Below are positions 24,778 through 36,000 of a DNA stretch of 64,000 nucleotides, in pieces. Position 1 is the stretch's first letter. Each line of letters starts with the position of its first letter. A program made the translations under genes and the position numbers. A model generated the notes under the pieces. It was not told where the DNA came from, did no database searches, and was given only the letters and a program-made list of their open reading frames with translations. The stretch is from Rhodosporidiobolus odoratus (lineage: Eukaryota > Basidiomycota > Microbotryomycetes > Sporidiobolales > Sporidiobolaceae). The DNA is taken from positions 1,054,001-1,118,000 of the forward strand of contig JAOANU010000007.1 of assembly GCA_034387635.1 (NCBI GenBank), in the 5' to 3' direction.

Positions 24778-26210
24778 ATGGCGGCGCCCTTACTTGAACA
24801 GGCTACTCCTGCCACTTTCCGTCACCTCGACTTTAATATTGAACCTTTCCTCAAGCACGACTTGCAACTCAGGCTCGACGCAGACGAGCAAATATGCCCC
24901 AGCTGGGCACAGACCAATACGTGTGCAGACGGAGCCGCCTGTCCGCTTCGCCATGTCCAACCTTCGCCTCTCAACTTCCAACCCACCCCACCTATACCGG
25001 CCTCGGCACATGCACGCACCGTTTGCAAGCATTGGCTTAGGGGTCTGTGCAAGAAGGGCACTACGTGCGAGTTTATGCACGAGTACCACCTAAGGAAAAT
25101 GCCAGAATGCTGGTTCTTCGCCAAGTATGGATTCTGCTCCAACGGCGATGAGGTGCGGCTCTCTCCCCTTTCCTTCCCCTCAAAGCTGTCCTATACACCT
25201 TCTGTGAGGAGTCGCAACAGTCGCTGACCTTCGCATGTGTGCCCTGACAATCTCGCGCGACCCCTCGCGACGTCGTTCCCGTCGTTCTCTTCACGCGGAT
25301 CCGCCGGTCACTTTCCCCTGGTCAGTGCATGTATCTGCATGTCACAGAAGAGATGCGGATACGAGAATGCCCTCGCTTCAGAAAAGGTTTCTGCCCAGAT
25401 GGTATGTTCATTTTTCTTCCATTCCTAGTTCCTGTCGTTCCTGTCGTTCCTCGTCTGGTCAGCTGACTGTCGAGGTCCCCTGGACAGGCCCAGAGTGCTC
25501 GCTCAAACACGTGCGAAGAGTCGTCTGTCCGGATTACATAGTTGGGTTCTGCACGAAAGGAAAAGATTGCCCGTTTGGCCAGTGAGTCAAGCGTTCTCTC
25601 CTGCCTACGTTGCGCTAGGCTGGACGCTTCTCTTCTCTTTGTTGTTGGCTACAGCCCCAAATTTGATGCGGAACCTGAGCCCCCCGCATCTTCAACACGC
25701 ATTCCCGACGTTTCAGGTGCTCGGTTCTTGCCTGAAGCGACATTCCGACTGCACCGCAAAGACTGGTTGGAGCATGCAGCAGACCCTACAGGACGAAGTG
25801 GAGCGGGCGCTGCAAACTGGGGTTCAGGAGGAGGAGGCGGAGGCGGAGGCGGAGGATTTGGCGGCCGGCGAGACATGAGGTGCGTTTCGCCGCTCAATCA
25901 CTTCACAGGGCATACAGTAATCTGCTATACTTCCTCAGTCAGATCATATGCTACAAGTGCAATCAGCCGGGACATTTTGCCAACAAGTGCGTACTTTTCC
26001 TCGCACCGAGCCCACATCTCAAACCTAGCCTATGCAAATCTTCTCTGACACCACTCTATGTCATCTTCTGACAGCTGTCCCAACGGCCCATCCAATGGCA
26101 ATAACGGTGGTGGGGGCGGTGGGGTAATCTTTCTTTCTTCTGCTCCGTCGTGTCGATTTGGCTAACTTCCTTTACACCCTCTCCCATTGCAGGGCCGGCG
26201 TCCTTTCTAA
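24778..26210 (+). CDS. YTH1: mRNA 3'-end-processing factor YTH1 (CPSF30), five CCCH fingers plus zinc knuckle
   Basis: The product (294 aa) is the CPSF30/Yth1 subunit of the cleavage and polyadenylation factor, which reads the poly(A) signal. Exons are 24778-25152, 25326-25401, 25488-25581, 25655-25879, 25939-25986, 26075-26123 and 26193-26210, the last only 18 nt including the stop. Five CCCH fingers are visible with spacings C-x7/8-C-x5-C-x3-H: CPSWAQTNTC.., CKHWLRGLC.., CWFFAKYGFC.., CPRFRKGFC.. and CPDYIVGFC... Fingers 3, 4 and 5 are each completed across an intron, which confirms the junctions. A Gly-rich linker leads to a CCHC zinc knuckle (CYKCNQPGHFANNC), as in animal CPSF4 but absent from budding-yeast Yth1. 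The start at MAAPLLEQ was chosen over an upstream in-frame ATG because the latter adds a low-complexity leader. Confidence 0.95.
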
Positions 26211-26659
26211 TCTCCTGCGCCCTCGTCGTATAGATTTAGGTTCTGCATTTGTCTGGTGTTGTAACGAGTTTCATTCGTCGATTCTGATGCGTTTTCTCGA
26301 CTCGCTTGTGTCGGCTGTCCTGACAAGGCTATTCTGGCCCAGCGATGCTGTTTCCCTGCAAGCGGATGTGAAAGGCTGCAGAGCGCGCTACTCGCGCCCT
26401 CAGTTGCGGGATTGACGATGTCGAATTGTTGCTCTCCAAACTCTTTCTGCTCCATCCCTTCGCTAGCTCACTCCCGCGCTTTCCACCAGTCAAAGAGACT
26501 GCGGCTACGCTTCTTCAAACGTATCATATCAGTGCGTCCTGCCTCGTCACACTTGCCGTCGCCCGCTGACCTTTTACACAATCTCCTTGACCTGTGCCTC
26601 TGTCCCGCTCGTGGCCCGCAGAGCACCGCACGAACACGCTCAGAGCAACGTATACTATC
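26211..26659. other. Intergenic region between YTH1 and eIF3k
   Basis: This is the 3' flank of YTH1 and the leader of the eIF3k gene, both on the plus strand. A pyrimidine-rich tract precedes the eIF3k start. No other gene is seen. Confidence 0.5.
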
Positions 26660-27712
26660 ATGTTGGCCCTTGAAGGACGTCCGGAGCACATCGCTACCCT
26701 CATTGCTGGAGTTGACCGCTACAACCCATCCAGTCCGTACATTTTACGCTGCTACTGCGCGATCGGTTGCTGATCTGTTGAACGTACATCAGACGTCCAC
26801 CTTCTTGAAGACTACCTCCAACAGCAGCTCGCCAACGATCAGTACGACATTCTCGCCAACCTCGCCCTCCTCAAGCTATAGTGAGTCTCTAGTCGCTACG
26901 TTCACTACTGAAAGGCGCATTTAAAGCTGATCGAATGTTCAGCCAATTCAACCCCGCCATCTGCTCTCCTTCTGCGGCCCTTTCCGTTCTTTTCCTCGCG
27001 CTCGCCCATGCACCTTTCTCTCCCGACTTTTCCCTCGCCTGGTCCCTCCTTTCCGACTCGTTCGTCGCCGGCGCCGCTCTCCCCGCACCTCACGCCAACT
27101 CGGACGACGAAGATGACGAGGAAGCCGGTGCGCGTTCTGCCACCGAGCCTCGGGGAGAGAAGGAGACTGCGCAGCGTCTGCTCGCACTGAGCAAGCTCGC
27201 TCAGGCCCGCAAGTTCCGCGAATTTTGGCGCCTACTCCGCGAAGGTGATGCTGCCGCACCCAAGGAGACTGAGGTAAAGCGGGGCGTCGAGGCGTTAGCC
27301 AGGAGCGCACCGGCCTTCGAGGTACGGTTGCAGGAGAGCATCGCCGCTGAGGTCGAGCGCAGCTTCCAGAGCATCGCACGACCTACTCTCGAAGTGTTCC
27401 TCGGTACTGAAGGTGCGTTTGCTGTCCCGGTCACGCTACACTCGATCTCCTTTTTGGCGCTCGTGCTAATCTGTTAGGTGCGCAGAGCCTTCGCAATTCG
27501 ACAAGCTCGCCAGCCAGAGGCAATGGACTGTCCGGGATCGCGACGTGCAACTGCCTCAAAACGACAGCAATACCCCGAAGGCCTCCATCACTCACGAGCG
27601 GATCGAGGTTGAACGTGCGTCGGTGGTCTTTCCATTCATGCCTTTGCTTCGAGGCGCTGACAGTGTTTCTTTCGCAGAGCTCGCACGGCTTCTGGGGAAG
27701 AGCCAGGCGTAG
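26660..27712 (+). CDS. Eukaryotic translation initiation factor 3 subunit K
   Basis: The product (264 aa) is eIF3k, a small non-core subunit of eIF3 with a HAM/PCI-type fold, which helps the 43S complex. Exons are 26660-26732, 26793-26880, 26943-27412, 27486-27614 and 27678-27712, all in phase. Family sequence includes LLEDYLQQQLANDQYDILAN and LALLKLYQFNP across exons 2/3, then KFREFWRLLRE and the C-terminal helix IEVEQLARLLGKSQA. An acidic, Ser-rich insertion (about residues 105-120, SDDEDDEEAG) is not typical of the animal protein. Two acceptors lie 8 nt apart before exon 4; the downstream one keeps the conserved QRQWTVRDRDVQL segment. S. cerevisiae lacks this subunit, whereas most other fungi have it. 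Confidence 0.92.
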
Positions 27713-28835
27713 CTGGTGCTCTTGCAAGCAAGATCCTACTCTTCTTTTCTTTTTCCACGCCCCAGGCGACGTCTCCTGTACGAGGTTCTTTTCCTCGACT
27801 CTGGCTGGTGTAGAGCATCGTCGGCAGCCGTCGGTTGCTCGGTATCATAAGCCCGGGGTGGCTGCTCGCATCTTTGTCAGAAACACGTTCCTTCACATTC
27901 CTACTTTGCACGGTATACCTTGGCCCTCCCCCGCAGCACCCCCCCCCCCCCCCCCATCTAAGCGCGCCCTCTTCTGGCGTCCCTGTTTGGTACATTGCTC
28001 CGGTCGGCTTCGGCGGCGAGGCAATGTATCTCTCACGCAGGGGGGTTCGTTCCAAAGGGCGCAGATTCCTTCTCCTTACTGCCATCTTCGGGGCGCGGGA
28101 CAGTCGGGCGCTGTGCTCTGCCTCTTGTTGGTTGAGCCGTCGAGGGATGCGGGGCTCTTGGGAGAAGGAAGCCCAGATAGGATGGGTTGGGGACTACCGG
28201 GGCGGCATTTGCGATGCGACGGGTTCTGGAGCACCATTGGGCGCGGAGAGACGCGTAGGTGGGCCAGTTGCCGCATCGTAACAGGTGAACTGGCGTGAAG
28301 GGCTAACTGGAATAATTGACTGTTCACTACACGCGGTCAAGGCAGAACTCTTCTCTCAGTTTCAGTGCCGCCGTCTTTTCGTCTGCCCCCACTCTACCCT
28401 ACTTCCCAGCCTCGCTAGCACCACATTCCGCGTACATGGCTGATGGCATCTGCAAATTGACCCTCCCACAGGGATTTTTCCCTCACAATGTATGCCACCC
28501 AGGCGCGTTGTTGAACAAGTTGGGCCACACCACGCCATACTTTCCCCTTTGTTTTGTCCTCGTGTGTTTGTAGACCGGGCGCAATCGGGACTGCCTCTGT
28601 TCTAGCTGTTCCTTGTCCTGCATCGTGCGCCCCTCCATACGCTTGCAGCAGTGACGTCTGTCATGCACGCCCACCATAGCCCCACGTCCGCAGCGCCAGT
28701 CAAACTTGTACCCGCCCTTGAGTTTTGCGCTGGCTCTCGGGGGGAGCTCGTCTTGGACATCGCTGGTGGAGAAGAGGTCGTCGAGCATTGCTCGGAAGCG
28801 AGAATCTCCATCCGTTACAAGGGGGTGCACCTCTC
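27713..28835. other. Gene-poor stretch with a poly(C) tract
   Basis: No gene is supported. A 17-nt run of C lies at about 27939-27955. From here rightward base composition drops toward even, and open frames lose the GC-rich third positions seen in the left-hand genes. Confidence 0.5.
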
Positions 28836-29779
28836 CTAAACTATACTTCGGAAGAATTTGACGGCCGCGACATTGCAAAAGCTGCGTTGCACAGCGATCT
28901 CGGGCTCCTGTTTAGACAAAGGGTGGATAGCGTAGATAGAGAAGATACGAGTAGCGGATCCTGCAAAGTTGAGAGTAAGTCAGCAACTGCAGGCGAAGAC
29001 AAGCACAAAACTGTGCAGAGTTGAGAAGGTTATCATCCAAAAAAAACCAAGCTCTGTGAAGTCTTCAAGCCATCGGGAGGCAGAGAGGAAGCCTATATGT
29101 AACCAAGTTGTACTCACCTTCTTGGACGCCCAAAGCATGCAAGCCCCAAACCAATCCCTTCTGCCTGACCAACAGCTTATTTGATGCCGCCTCCTCCTCT
29201 AACTTCCGCAAGTACTCCTCATTTGCGGTTGCATACAGCTTCTCTGGTCATCAAGCCCGCCTTTCTTGAGCCATGGGCGCAGTAGCGGGTACAGTCGGCC
29301 AGGCAAGCAGTGCAAGTAGTATATGCCTGCACACTTGCGCGGTAAAGGTGGAGGCAGAGGGATTGGAGGAGGAGGGGGAGGTTTCGGAGCAGGTTGTGTG
29401 GCAGCGGCTGCTTACGCCGGGACTGGCAGACGAGACTTGGAGCAAGCGCACCACTGTCTTGTGCAACCAGGATGCTGTATATGTGTCAATGACGCACAAA
29501 AGTCAGTTATTTCAGTGAGCAATACATGAAGAGCAGCTAGGGAATGTACCAATCGTCCTCTTGCCCCATGTGCGTGCCAATCTTGGCTGCTGTCGTAGGA
29601 GGATCCGGGCTGTAAGATTTGTCCTCCAACACCTGTTCACCGCTTGAAGGTGCTTGGTGTAGGCAACACGCGGTTGTTTGTTGTTTCGACGAGATAGCGA
29701 GCGACCAATGTTGAGCGAGTGGGAGGCGTGTGCGCTGCAGGTTCAAGCTGCTGGCACCTTTGTTCTTGTCTCCTGCCAT
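28836..29779 (-). CDS. Candidate four-exon orphan protein
   Basis: I found this by splicing rather than as a single open frame. Exons on the minus strand are 29779-29550, 29474-29416, 29243-29118 and 28960-28836, joined through GTACAT, GTAAGC and GTGAGT donors with phases that agree at all three junctions. The result is 179 aa from an ATG to a TAG. The middle part reads KLYATANEEYLRKLEEEAAS and then QKGLVWGLHALGVQEGS, a believable helix-rich segment; the first exon is Gln/Ser/Thr-rich and less convincing. I recognise no family. It sits just left of the retrotransposon, in lower-GC DNA, so it could be a lineage-specific gene, a decayed gene, or a transposon-derived protein. Expression data would decide. 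Confidence 0.4.
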
Positions 29780-29930
29780 TATCAGAGCAGATGCAGCACT
29801 CTAAAGTAGATTGAGGGAAGCAAGTGACGCAAACAAGGCGGTGCGGTCATCCTCTCAAAGAGGGAAATGAGTCACTTGCAGAGAAAGGCCTGAGCCACAT
29901 CGACTCCAAGTTTCCGGTCCTTTCCACCTC

Positions 29931-30362
29931 TTGAGAAGGCTATACATAGGCTTGTCAAGCAATATCGCCGCAGATCTTGCGGCGTCGTTGTTGCCTTTGA
30001 CCCCGCCACGGAAGAAGCCTCGCGGGCTACCGGCGGAAGACGGTCCCATTCCCTCCCCAAACCGCCATCGCGTCTCTCCTTCTTGTTACCCGGACCTTAC
30101 GCCCGTCAACTCCGACCACGACTTTGCTCTTCCACCCTCCCGCGCCTTCTACACCGTTTCTGCCGACCTGAACCCTCCCCTTCCAATCTTCCGTTGCCCG
30201 GTCAACAGGACTTCAATTCTCGATCAAGTCAAACAACCACGCCCCGTCTTCGATACATACAGTCCTCAGAACCTAAGGAAATATGCCACGCTGGCAGATC
30301 TCTGGGCTCACTACACTACCGGCACTTTTGCACCAACCGAGGACAGCCAGAAGACGGGATAG
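29931..30362 (+). pseudogene. Coding-like segment ending at the retrotransposon junction
   Basis: A frame of about 143 codons is open from a TTG at 29931 to a TAG at 30360-30362, with GC-rich third positions like real genes of this window. It has no ATG. It reads as a Pro-rich segment followed by YATLADLWAHYTTGTFAPTE. The stop overlaps the 5-bp target duplication of the retrotransposon and would exist without the insertion too. It may be the last exon of a gene whose upstream exons I cannot find, or a remnant. Function unknown. Confidence 0.3.
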
Positions 30363-30645
30363 TGGAAGGCGGATATATCTGCCAACACTACGAGCCAACT
30401 AAGGAGAACCGCAGTGTATTGCTAGTTCAATCCGTTAGCTGATGTGTAAGGAGAGCTACAGAGAGAGTAAGCTACCTAGTTCAATCCGTTAGCTGATGCG
30501 TAAGGAGAGAACTAGGAGCGTCCGCGCTTCCGACCTTCCCTACACTCAACATTCCTTCCAACATTCCCTTCACTCCCACTCCTTACTCCTAACCCTATAT
30601 CCTATTCCTAATCCCATACTTGTGGTAAGGCGTCCTAGCCTTACA
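30363..30645 (-). repeat. 3' LTR of the retrotransposon
   Basis: This matches the other LTR over its length, but a segment of about 40 bp including CTAGTTCAATCCGTTAGCTG is present twice inside it (near 30423 and 30478). The outer edge abuts the GATAG target duplication. Confidence 0.9.
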
Positions 30646-30662
30646 CCCACCCCCTCCCTCTT
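30646..30662 (-). other. Polypurine tract
   Basis: On the minus strand AAGAGGGAGGGGGTGGG lies directly next to the 3' LTR, the expected position of the plus-strand primer for LTR-element reverse transcription. Confidence 0.7.
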
Positions 30663-30686
30663 CAGCGAAGACCTTCTTCGCTAAAC

Positions 30687-30886
30687 CTATTCCGCTCCCC
30701 CTTTTGCCTTCTCCCAAACGTCCAACACCGCCGTGTCCTCCACGTTTGCCAACGGTTCCCACGTATTCTCCGTGTCGGGATACCCAACCCATTTTACCAG
30801 GAACCTTCTCGTCCTGTTTTTCCCTTTTCGTCCACGATAGATTCCACCTCGTACTCAGCCGTGCCGTCGACGTCGATTGGTTGAGG
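30687..30886 (-). pseudogene. Decayed chromodomain at the end of the integrase frame
   Basis: Right after the TGA that ends the integrase frame at 30887, the same frame continues with AEYEVESIVDEKGK. A +1/-1 shift in an A-rich run then gives RRFLVKWVGYPDTENTWEPL, followed by VLDVWEKAKG and a stop at 30687. Together these are the two halves of a chromodomain, the module that targets chromoviruses to heterochromatin. One stop codon and one frameshift separate it from integrase, so it is broken in this copy. Confidence 0.8.
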
Positions 30887-32083
30887 TCAAGGTGGTTCGC
30901 GATCAAGGTGGAGAGACGGGTCGTTGGGGATGTAACGTTTGAGTTCGGATGCATGGAAAACTGGGTGGGCGCGATCGGTAGGAGGAAGGGTAAGGCGATA
31001 AGTTGATGTCGAGGGGAACGCTGCTTTGACCGGGTACGGACCATCCCACCGAGGGAACAACTTTGCCGCCCGCATGTCTCCACCCTTCGTCTTGTACTGT
31101 GCCCGCCGGTCCGCTGAGTCAACCATAACCTCATCTCCCACCACATATTCTATCTCCGGTCCCCTCTTCTTGTTCGCCTGTTCCGCTTGACGGATTTTTG
31201 CCGCCGCCAAGGAGTCCCGTGCGTCGTTGATGTGCAAAGAACATTCGGTAAGGAGGGATTCGACGGCCGGGAGCGTAGAAGGGGTAGAGGAGGGAAGTGG
31301 GAGGAGGGATGGGACGAAGCCGAGGACAAGGTTGAAAGGAGCGTGACCTGTAGATTCATTTACGGCAGCGTTGATTGCATACTCCGTAGAAGGCAGGAAA
31401 CGCACCCAGTCCCTTTGTTGCCGCGATACCTGGTGCCTCAACATTTGAACCGCCGTCTTGTTCGTTCGTTCGCTTCGTCCATCAGTTTCTGGATAAAATG
31501 CTGTGGACATCTGAAGCTTGATACCCACGCGCTCGTGTAGAGCCCGCCAGAAGCGAGATGTGAACAGCTTGTCCCGGTCTGAAACCAACCTTTCCGGCAC
31601 TCCGAAGAGGACGAACCATCCTTGATATACCAACTCCGCAATCTCTTTTGCGCCGTCCTTAGAACGGCACGCCAAGAGCCGAGTATATCCCATAAGGCGA
31701 TCCGTTACCGTTAACATCATATCCCGTCCCTCGGAGACTGGGAACGGGCCCACGAAGTCCAACACTACGTCTGCAAACGCACGCGGAGGCACCGGCAACA
31801 AATGAAGTACGCCTGCCCGCCGCGTGGTCCGAGACTTGTAACGTTGGCAACCATCGCAAGACGATACGTACGAGAGGACTGACTTGGACATTCCGGGCCA
31901 GTAAAACGACGACGAGAGGGATGCTAACGTTTTCTTCGGCCCGAGGTGTCCCAATGCGTCATGCGCATCATGAAGTAGAGCTTCTCGAAGCGCCTTGATG
32001 GCCGGGACGACGATCCTAGTTCCTTCAAAGTAGAGGAGGTCGTCCTTGAGCGTAAACGCTGGTGAGGAGTCCAAGTTGCGGAG
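30887..32083 (-). pseudogene. Retrotransposon integrase (polyprotein C-terminal part)
   Basis: This frame encodes the zinc-binding HHCC region (HDAHDALGHLG ... CDGCQRYKS) and the integrase core with its three acidic residues (VLDFVGPFP, VSDRDKLFTS and an E in GRSERTNK). A C-terminal domain with GDEVMVDSADRRAQYKTKG follows and ends in HPVFHASELKRY. The frame continues in register with the RNase H part on the other side of the inserted DNA element (TA duplication at 32084-32085 and 33094-33095). It therefore once formed a single polyprotein. Confidence 0.9.
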
Positions 32084-32085
32084 TA

Positions 32086-33093
32086 CAGTAGATACCCTCT
32101 ATAAGAAGGCTCCCTATTAAAAATGTTGCTCTATAGGAAGCAATTTTGCTGTCTCCCACCTCTGTTCTATGGTGTGAAGCAAGAAGCACCGCTATAAGGA
32201 AAAAGCACACTTGAGAAGGTCATATTTCTTATAATCAGAACACATATGTTAAACCTTCACTGCTGACCCCCCCCCCCCGGTATTCCTCAAAAGCAGTTGT
32301 CGTCACAGACGCTTCTGGTGCCTGTGGCCTTTCTTCCTGCGCCACAAGCCTGAACGAGTTGGATTGCAGGAGAGGGTAACCTCCTGAGCTTGACTTGTTG
32401 GCCGCTCGTCTTCCCTTGCTGTCTCTCTCCCTTTGTCTTGACAGCTATGAGTGTCCTTGCCTTGCTTGTCCTTCACAGGATCGAGGGGACAGTGACCCAA
32501 TCGTCACAGTTATTGCCCTCTCTGAGGACTCTGAGGCGGTTAAAACCCTTCGCGCCGCCTGCCGCTCGCTCGCCATCGGGTGGACAGACCACAAGGAAAT
32601 GTCCATTGACCTTGCTGTACCGAGGTGCTCGCATCCAGAGCTGGAGCGGGAGGAGAGGGAGGATGTCCTCAACAAGATGGAGGAGTGGATGGGAGCTTGG
32701 ACACAAGCCTTTCTGCTGTTTTGTTCTAGATTCCGCTCTCTGTACACATGCATAAAGGCTTGCAAGCATTGGACCTCATCTTGCTTCTCTGTCAGAGGGC
32801 GAGAGTAGTCTGATCAAAAGAAAGTCAAACGCTCGGATTCAACCCCTCGTCCTTAAGTTTCCGGTCTTTCCAGCTTCGCACCTTGGCTGGCTGGACTGAG
32901 GGAAGTTTGGCCTTTTTGACTTTGACCTCTGTTTGCTCGCTTCACAGAGTAGCCATGACCAAGGTAAGAAGAGTTCACAAGGAATCAGAACAGTGGCTAC
33001 AATATGGTATAGGTCAACCTCTGTAAGAAATGCTCCCCTATAAGAAGCAAGAATCTGATCTCCCGATGTGTTTCTTATAGAGGGAATCTACTG
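32086..33093. mobile_element. Pogo/Tc1-mariner-like DNA element (non-autonomous) nested in the retrotransposon
   Basis: The 1008-bp insertion begins CAGTAGATACCCTCTATAAG and ends with the inverted copy (terminal inverted repeat of about 23 bp, one mismatch). TA is duplicated at both sides. CAG ends, TA target and ATAAG-rich repeats are typical of the pogo/Fot branch of Tc1/mariner. Subterminal copies of a CTATARGAAGC-like motif occur inside each end. No transposase is encoded, so it would need help in trans. It separates RNase H from integrase and introduces a TAG at its very edge. Confidence 0.85.
32390..32808 (+). CDS. Open frame inside the pogo-like element, unknown
   Basis: About 137 codons are open; the central part reads DPIVTVIALSEDSEAVKTL and continues with an acidic helix (ELEREEREDVLNKMEEW). 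It does not look like a DDE transposase. It might be a captured host gene fragment or chance. An apparent intron-like gap could lie downstream, but I cannot confirm one. Confidence 0.25.
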
Positions 33094-36000
33094 TATCTGA
33101 GAACAGAACGAGTCATCAGTGTAGCTACCATTCAGTTCTTGTATGAAAGATGCTGAGATGGAACTGCTTGAGATTCCGCAAACCGCCACCGCTGCTTCTT
33201 CCGGGAAGGAGAAGCGACTCATTGAGTCCGCTACCGCGTTCATCTTGCCCGGAACATATGACAACTTGTAGTCATAGTCCGCCAATACCTCCGTCCATCG
33301 CCCTTGTCGTTTCGACAGCGTAGCCTGCATCTCGAAGTGCCGCAGGGTGTCATGGTCCGTGAGAATCCGGAAATGGACCCCGAGGAGATCAATTCGCCAC
33401 GCCTTCAGCGCGGTGATGACTCCCAACAATTCCTGCTCGTGAGTGGGGTAGTTCTTCTCGGCGGCTATGTATTGCCTCGAGTAGAACCCACAGGGGTGAG
33501 CGGTTTTCCAATCGTCGCCCTGCAGAAGAACCGCCCCCACTCCGACCTTCGAGGCATCCGTCATGAGCCATATCGGCTTATCCGAGTCTTGATCGACTGG
33601 CTTAAGTACCGGGAGCGAGGTAACAATCCTTTTGATTGCCTCGAATGCCCCTTCCTCCCGGTCCGTCCATAAGTGATCTATCCGCGTAAGCCCCTTCTTG
33701 GTGAGAGGCGCAAGGATAGCCGTATGTTCCGCCAACTGAGGAATGAATTTCCTCAGATACTGGACGATACCAAGGAAACCGCGCACCTGAGTAACGGTCC
33801 GAGGCCGGGTGCAGTTCTTGATCTTTAAGGAGAAATGATCAGTCTTTTTCCGAGAACAGTAAAGACCAGCTGCCCTTAACGCAGAGAGAACTGCCCGACA
33901 GTTCCGCTCGTGTTTGTCCAACGTGTTTGAGTAGATGATGATGTCGTCGAGAAACGCTTGACAACAGACCCCGATTAGGTGACGCAGCGCTTCGTTCACG
34001 TGGGCTTGATGGGTTGCCGGAGCGTTGCATAACCCCTGAGGCATAACCGTCCATTCGAATAGCCCCCAGGGCGTCTTGATGGCTGTCTTCGCGATGTCCT
34101 CTTTGTCCATTGGCGTCTGGAAAAACGCGTTCGTCATATCGATCTTTCCCCAATACTTGGCGAGTGCTGCATCAGAGAGGACGACGTCGGGAATAGGAAG
34201 TGGGGTCCAATCCTTGACGGTGTTCGAGTTCAGCCCTCGGTAGTCGTTCACCCATCGGGGGTCAGCGTCTGGGTCCTTCTTGGGGATGACGAACACTGCC
34301 GAGGCGAAAGGGGACGTCGAGGGGCGTAGTCGTCCGGCTTCGATATGCTCATCGAGCATCCGTTTCCATTTCTCCCTCCATTTCCTGGGTACGTTGAAAC
34401 CTCGCTGATTTTGGACCTTCGAGCTGTCGACGAACTTGATTCGATGCCGCGTCGCCGTCTTCGCTAGATAGTCAAGAGTGAGGGCGGGTAAGACAGAGGG
34501 GAAAAGGTCGTCAAAGTCCCCCATCACGCTAGCCGCCCTTTCCACCATCTCCCGTTCTTCCTCCGTCTGCGCGTTCACGCTTGCCACTAGATGTTCTACC
34601 GCCGACCTGATGACCTTGTCTCGCTCTTCCTCCGGTAGTCCTTCCATCGCCTCAAGTTGAGTGATCGGCCCTTGGGTCTCAGCGTATAGGTTGATCGATT
34701 CGAGGGGCGACTCTTGTGGTATGAGGAGGGAAGGTTCGGGGACGGGGAAGAGAGAGATGGAGATGCGATGTTGCTTGAGGGAGGGGGTACCGAGGATGAG
34801 GTTGAATGGCGGTTCCAACGGAGCGACCACGAGCGTAGTCGCACCTGCTTCCCATGAGCCATTCTCGAGCCGTAATGGAACTCGCACGAATTCCGAGAGC
34901 GTTTTCACTTCATCTCCTCCCTGAATTGCAAGCCGATAGTACTTAGGTCTACTCAACTTCTGTCTTACCAACCCCAACTCGGACGCTAGCTTATCTGAGA
35001 TGAGCAAGAGACCGGAGCCAGAGTCAGCAAGAGCATCCGCTGAGCGACTGTTTCGTTTCAAGCCCACCAGGAACGAGAGAGGCGGAAGAACGCACCCTTC
35101 CTCATCCGTGTCCGTTCCTCCAACGAGAGACTCTGGGAGATCGACTTTGCCGTCCGAGTTGACGAGTTGTAGAGCGCGGAACCCGGTGGTGACGTTGCCG
35201 ACCTTCGGAGGGGTTTTGGTCGTTGTCGTAGGTACCTCCTTGGAACGATCCCATCCGACCGGGACCGGGACGACGTATCCTGGCGAGGGCCATGTGCGAC
35301 AATCGGAGGATGAGTGGTCGACGTACGATTGACGGCACCTGAAGCATCCTTGCGTCACACTCAACCAATCCTTTTCCAGCTCCGTAAGCTTAGCCGTCCG
35401 ACCCGTACCCGACGTCGTTTCCGTAACCGTAGTCGACTTCTTGGGCAAGTCCGTGGGGTTTCGGGAGGAGGTCGAAGAGCAAGCGGGAGTAGAGGTCGCA
35501 GGGGTGTTGGAGGAAGTCTTCTTGCTGTGAAGTTTGAGTTGCGCTGCGTTGGCGAGACGACGAGACGAAGTCTTGGCCCATTCGTTTTGGGCTTCGACGT
35601 CGAAAGCTGAGTAGTTGATGGTCGACGCGTAGACGGGGGCGGCAGTTGACGGGAAGGCCAGGTTGGTCATGTCGTCCTGATGGAACCCAGAGTTCTTGAG
35701 GACGATCCCGTTGCGTAAGACCACCGACAACTCCGCATCCATACCGTACAGCAAACACTCGACGAACTCCTTCGTCGTCATCACTGTCTCCGTCAACAGC
35801 AGGTGTTCCGTCCGCATCTCCGTAGACCATTCCTCATAATCTCTTCCCTCCTGCTTCGCCCACCTCAACCTTGCCTTAGCTTCCCATACATAATCCCTTG
35901 GCAATGCCTTCTTCTGGAGATCCGCCGTAAATGCCCTGTAGGTTTTGAGTTCCGGGAACGTCGCCAGTCCTTTGCAGAGATACGAGATCTTGTTGTCGTC

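Noticed and set aside
27939..27955. The 17-C run as a structured element such as a G-quadruplex regulator
   Set aside because: It is a single homopolymer with no spaced G tracts on the other strand, and length errors are common in such runs.
32390..32808. A pogo transposase gene in the nested element
   Set aside because: The frame has no DDE triad or helix-turn-helix that I can see, and the 1-kb element is too short for an autonomous member.
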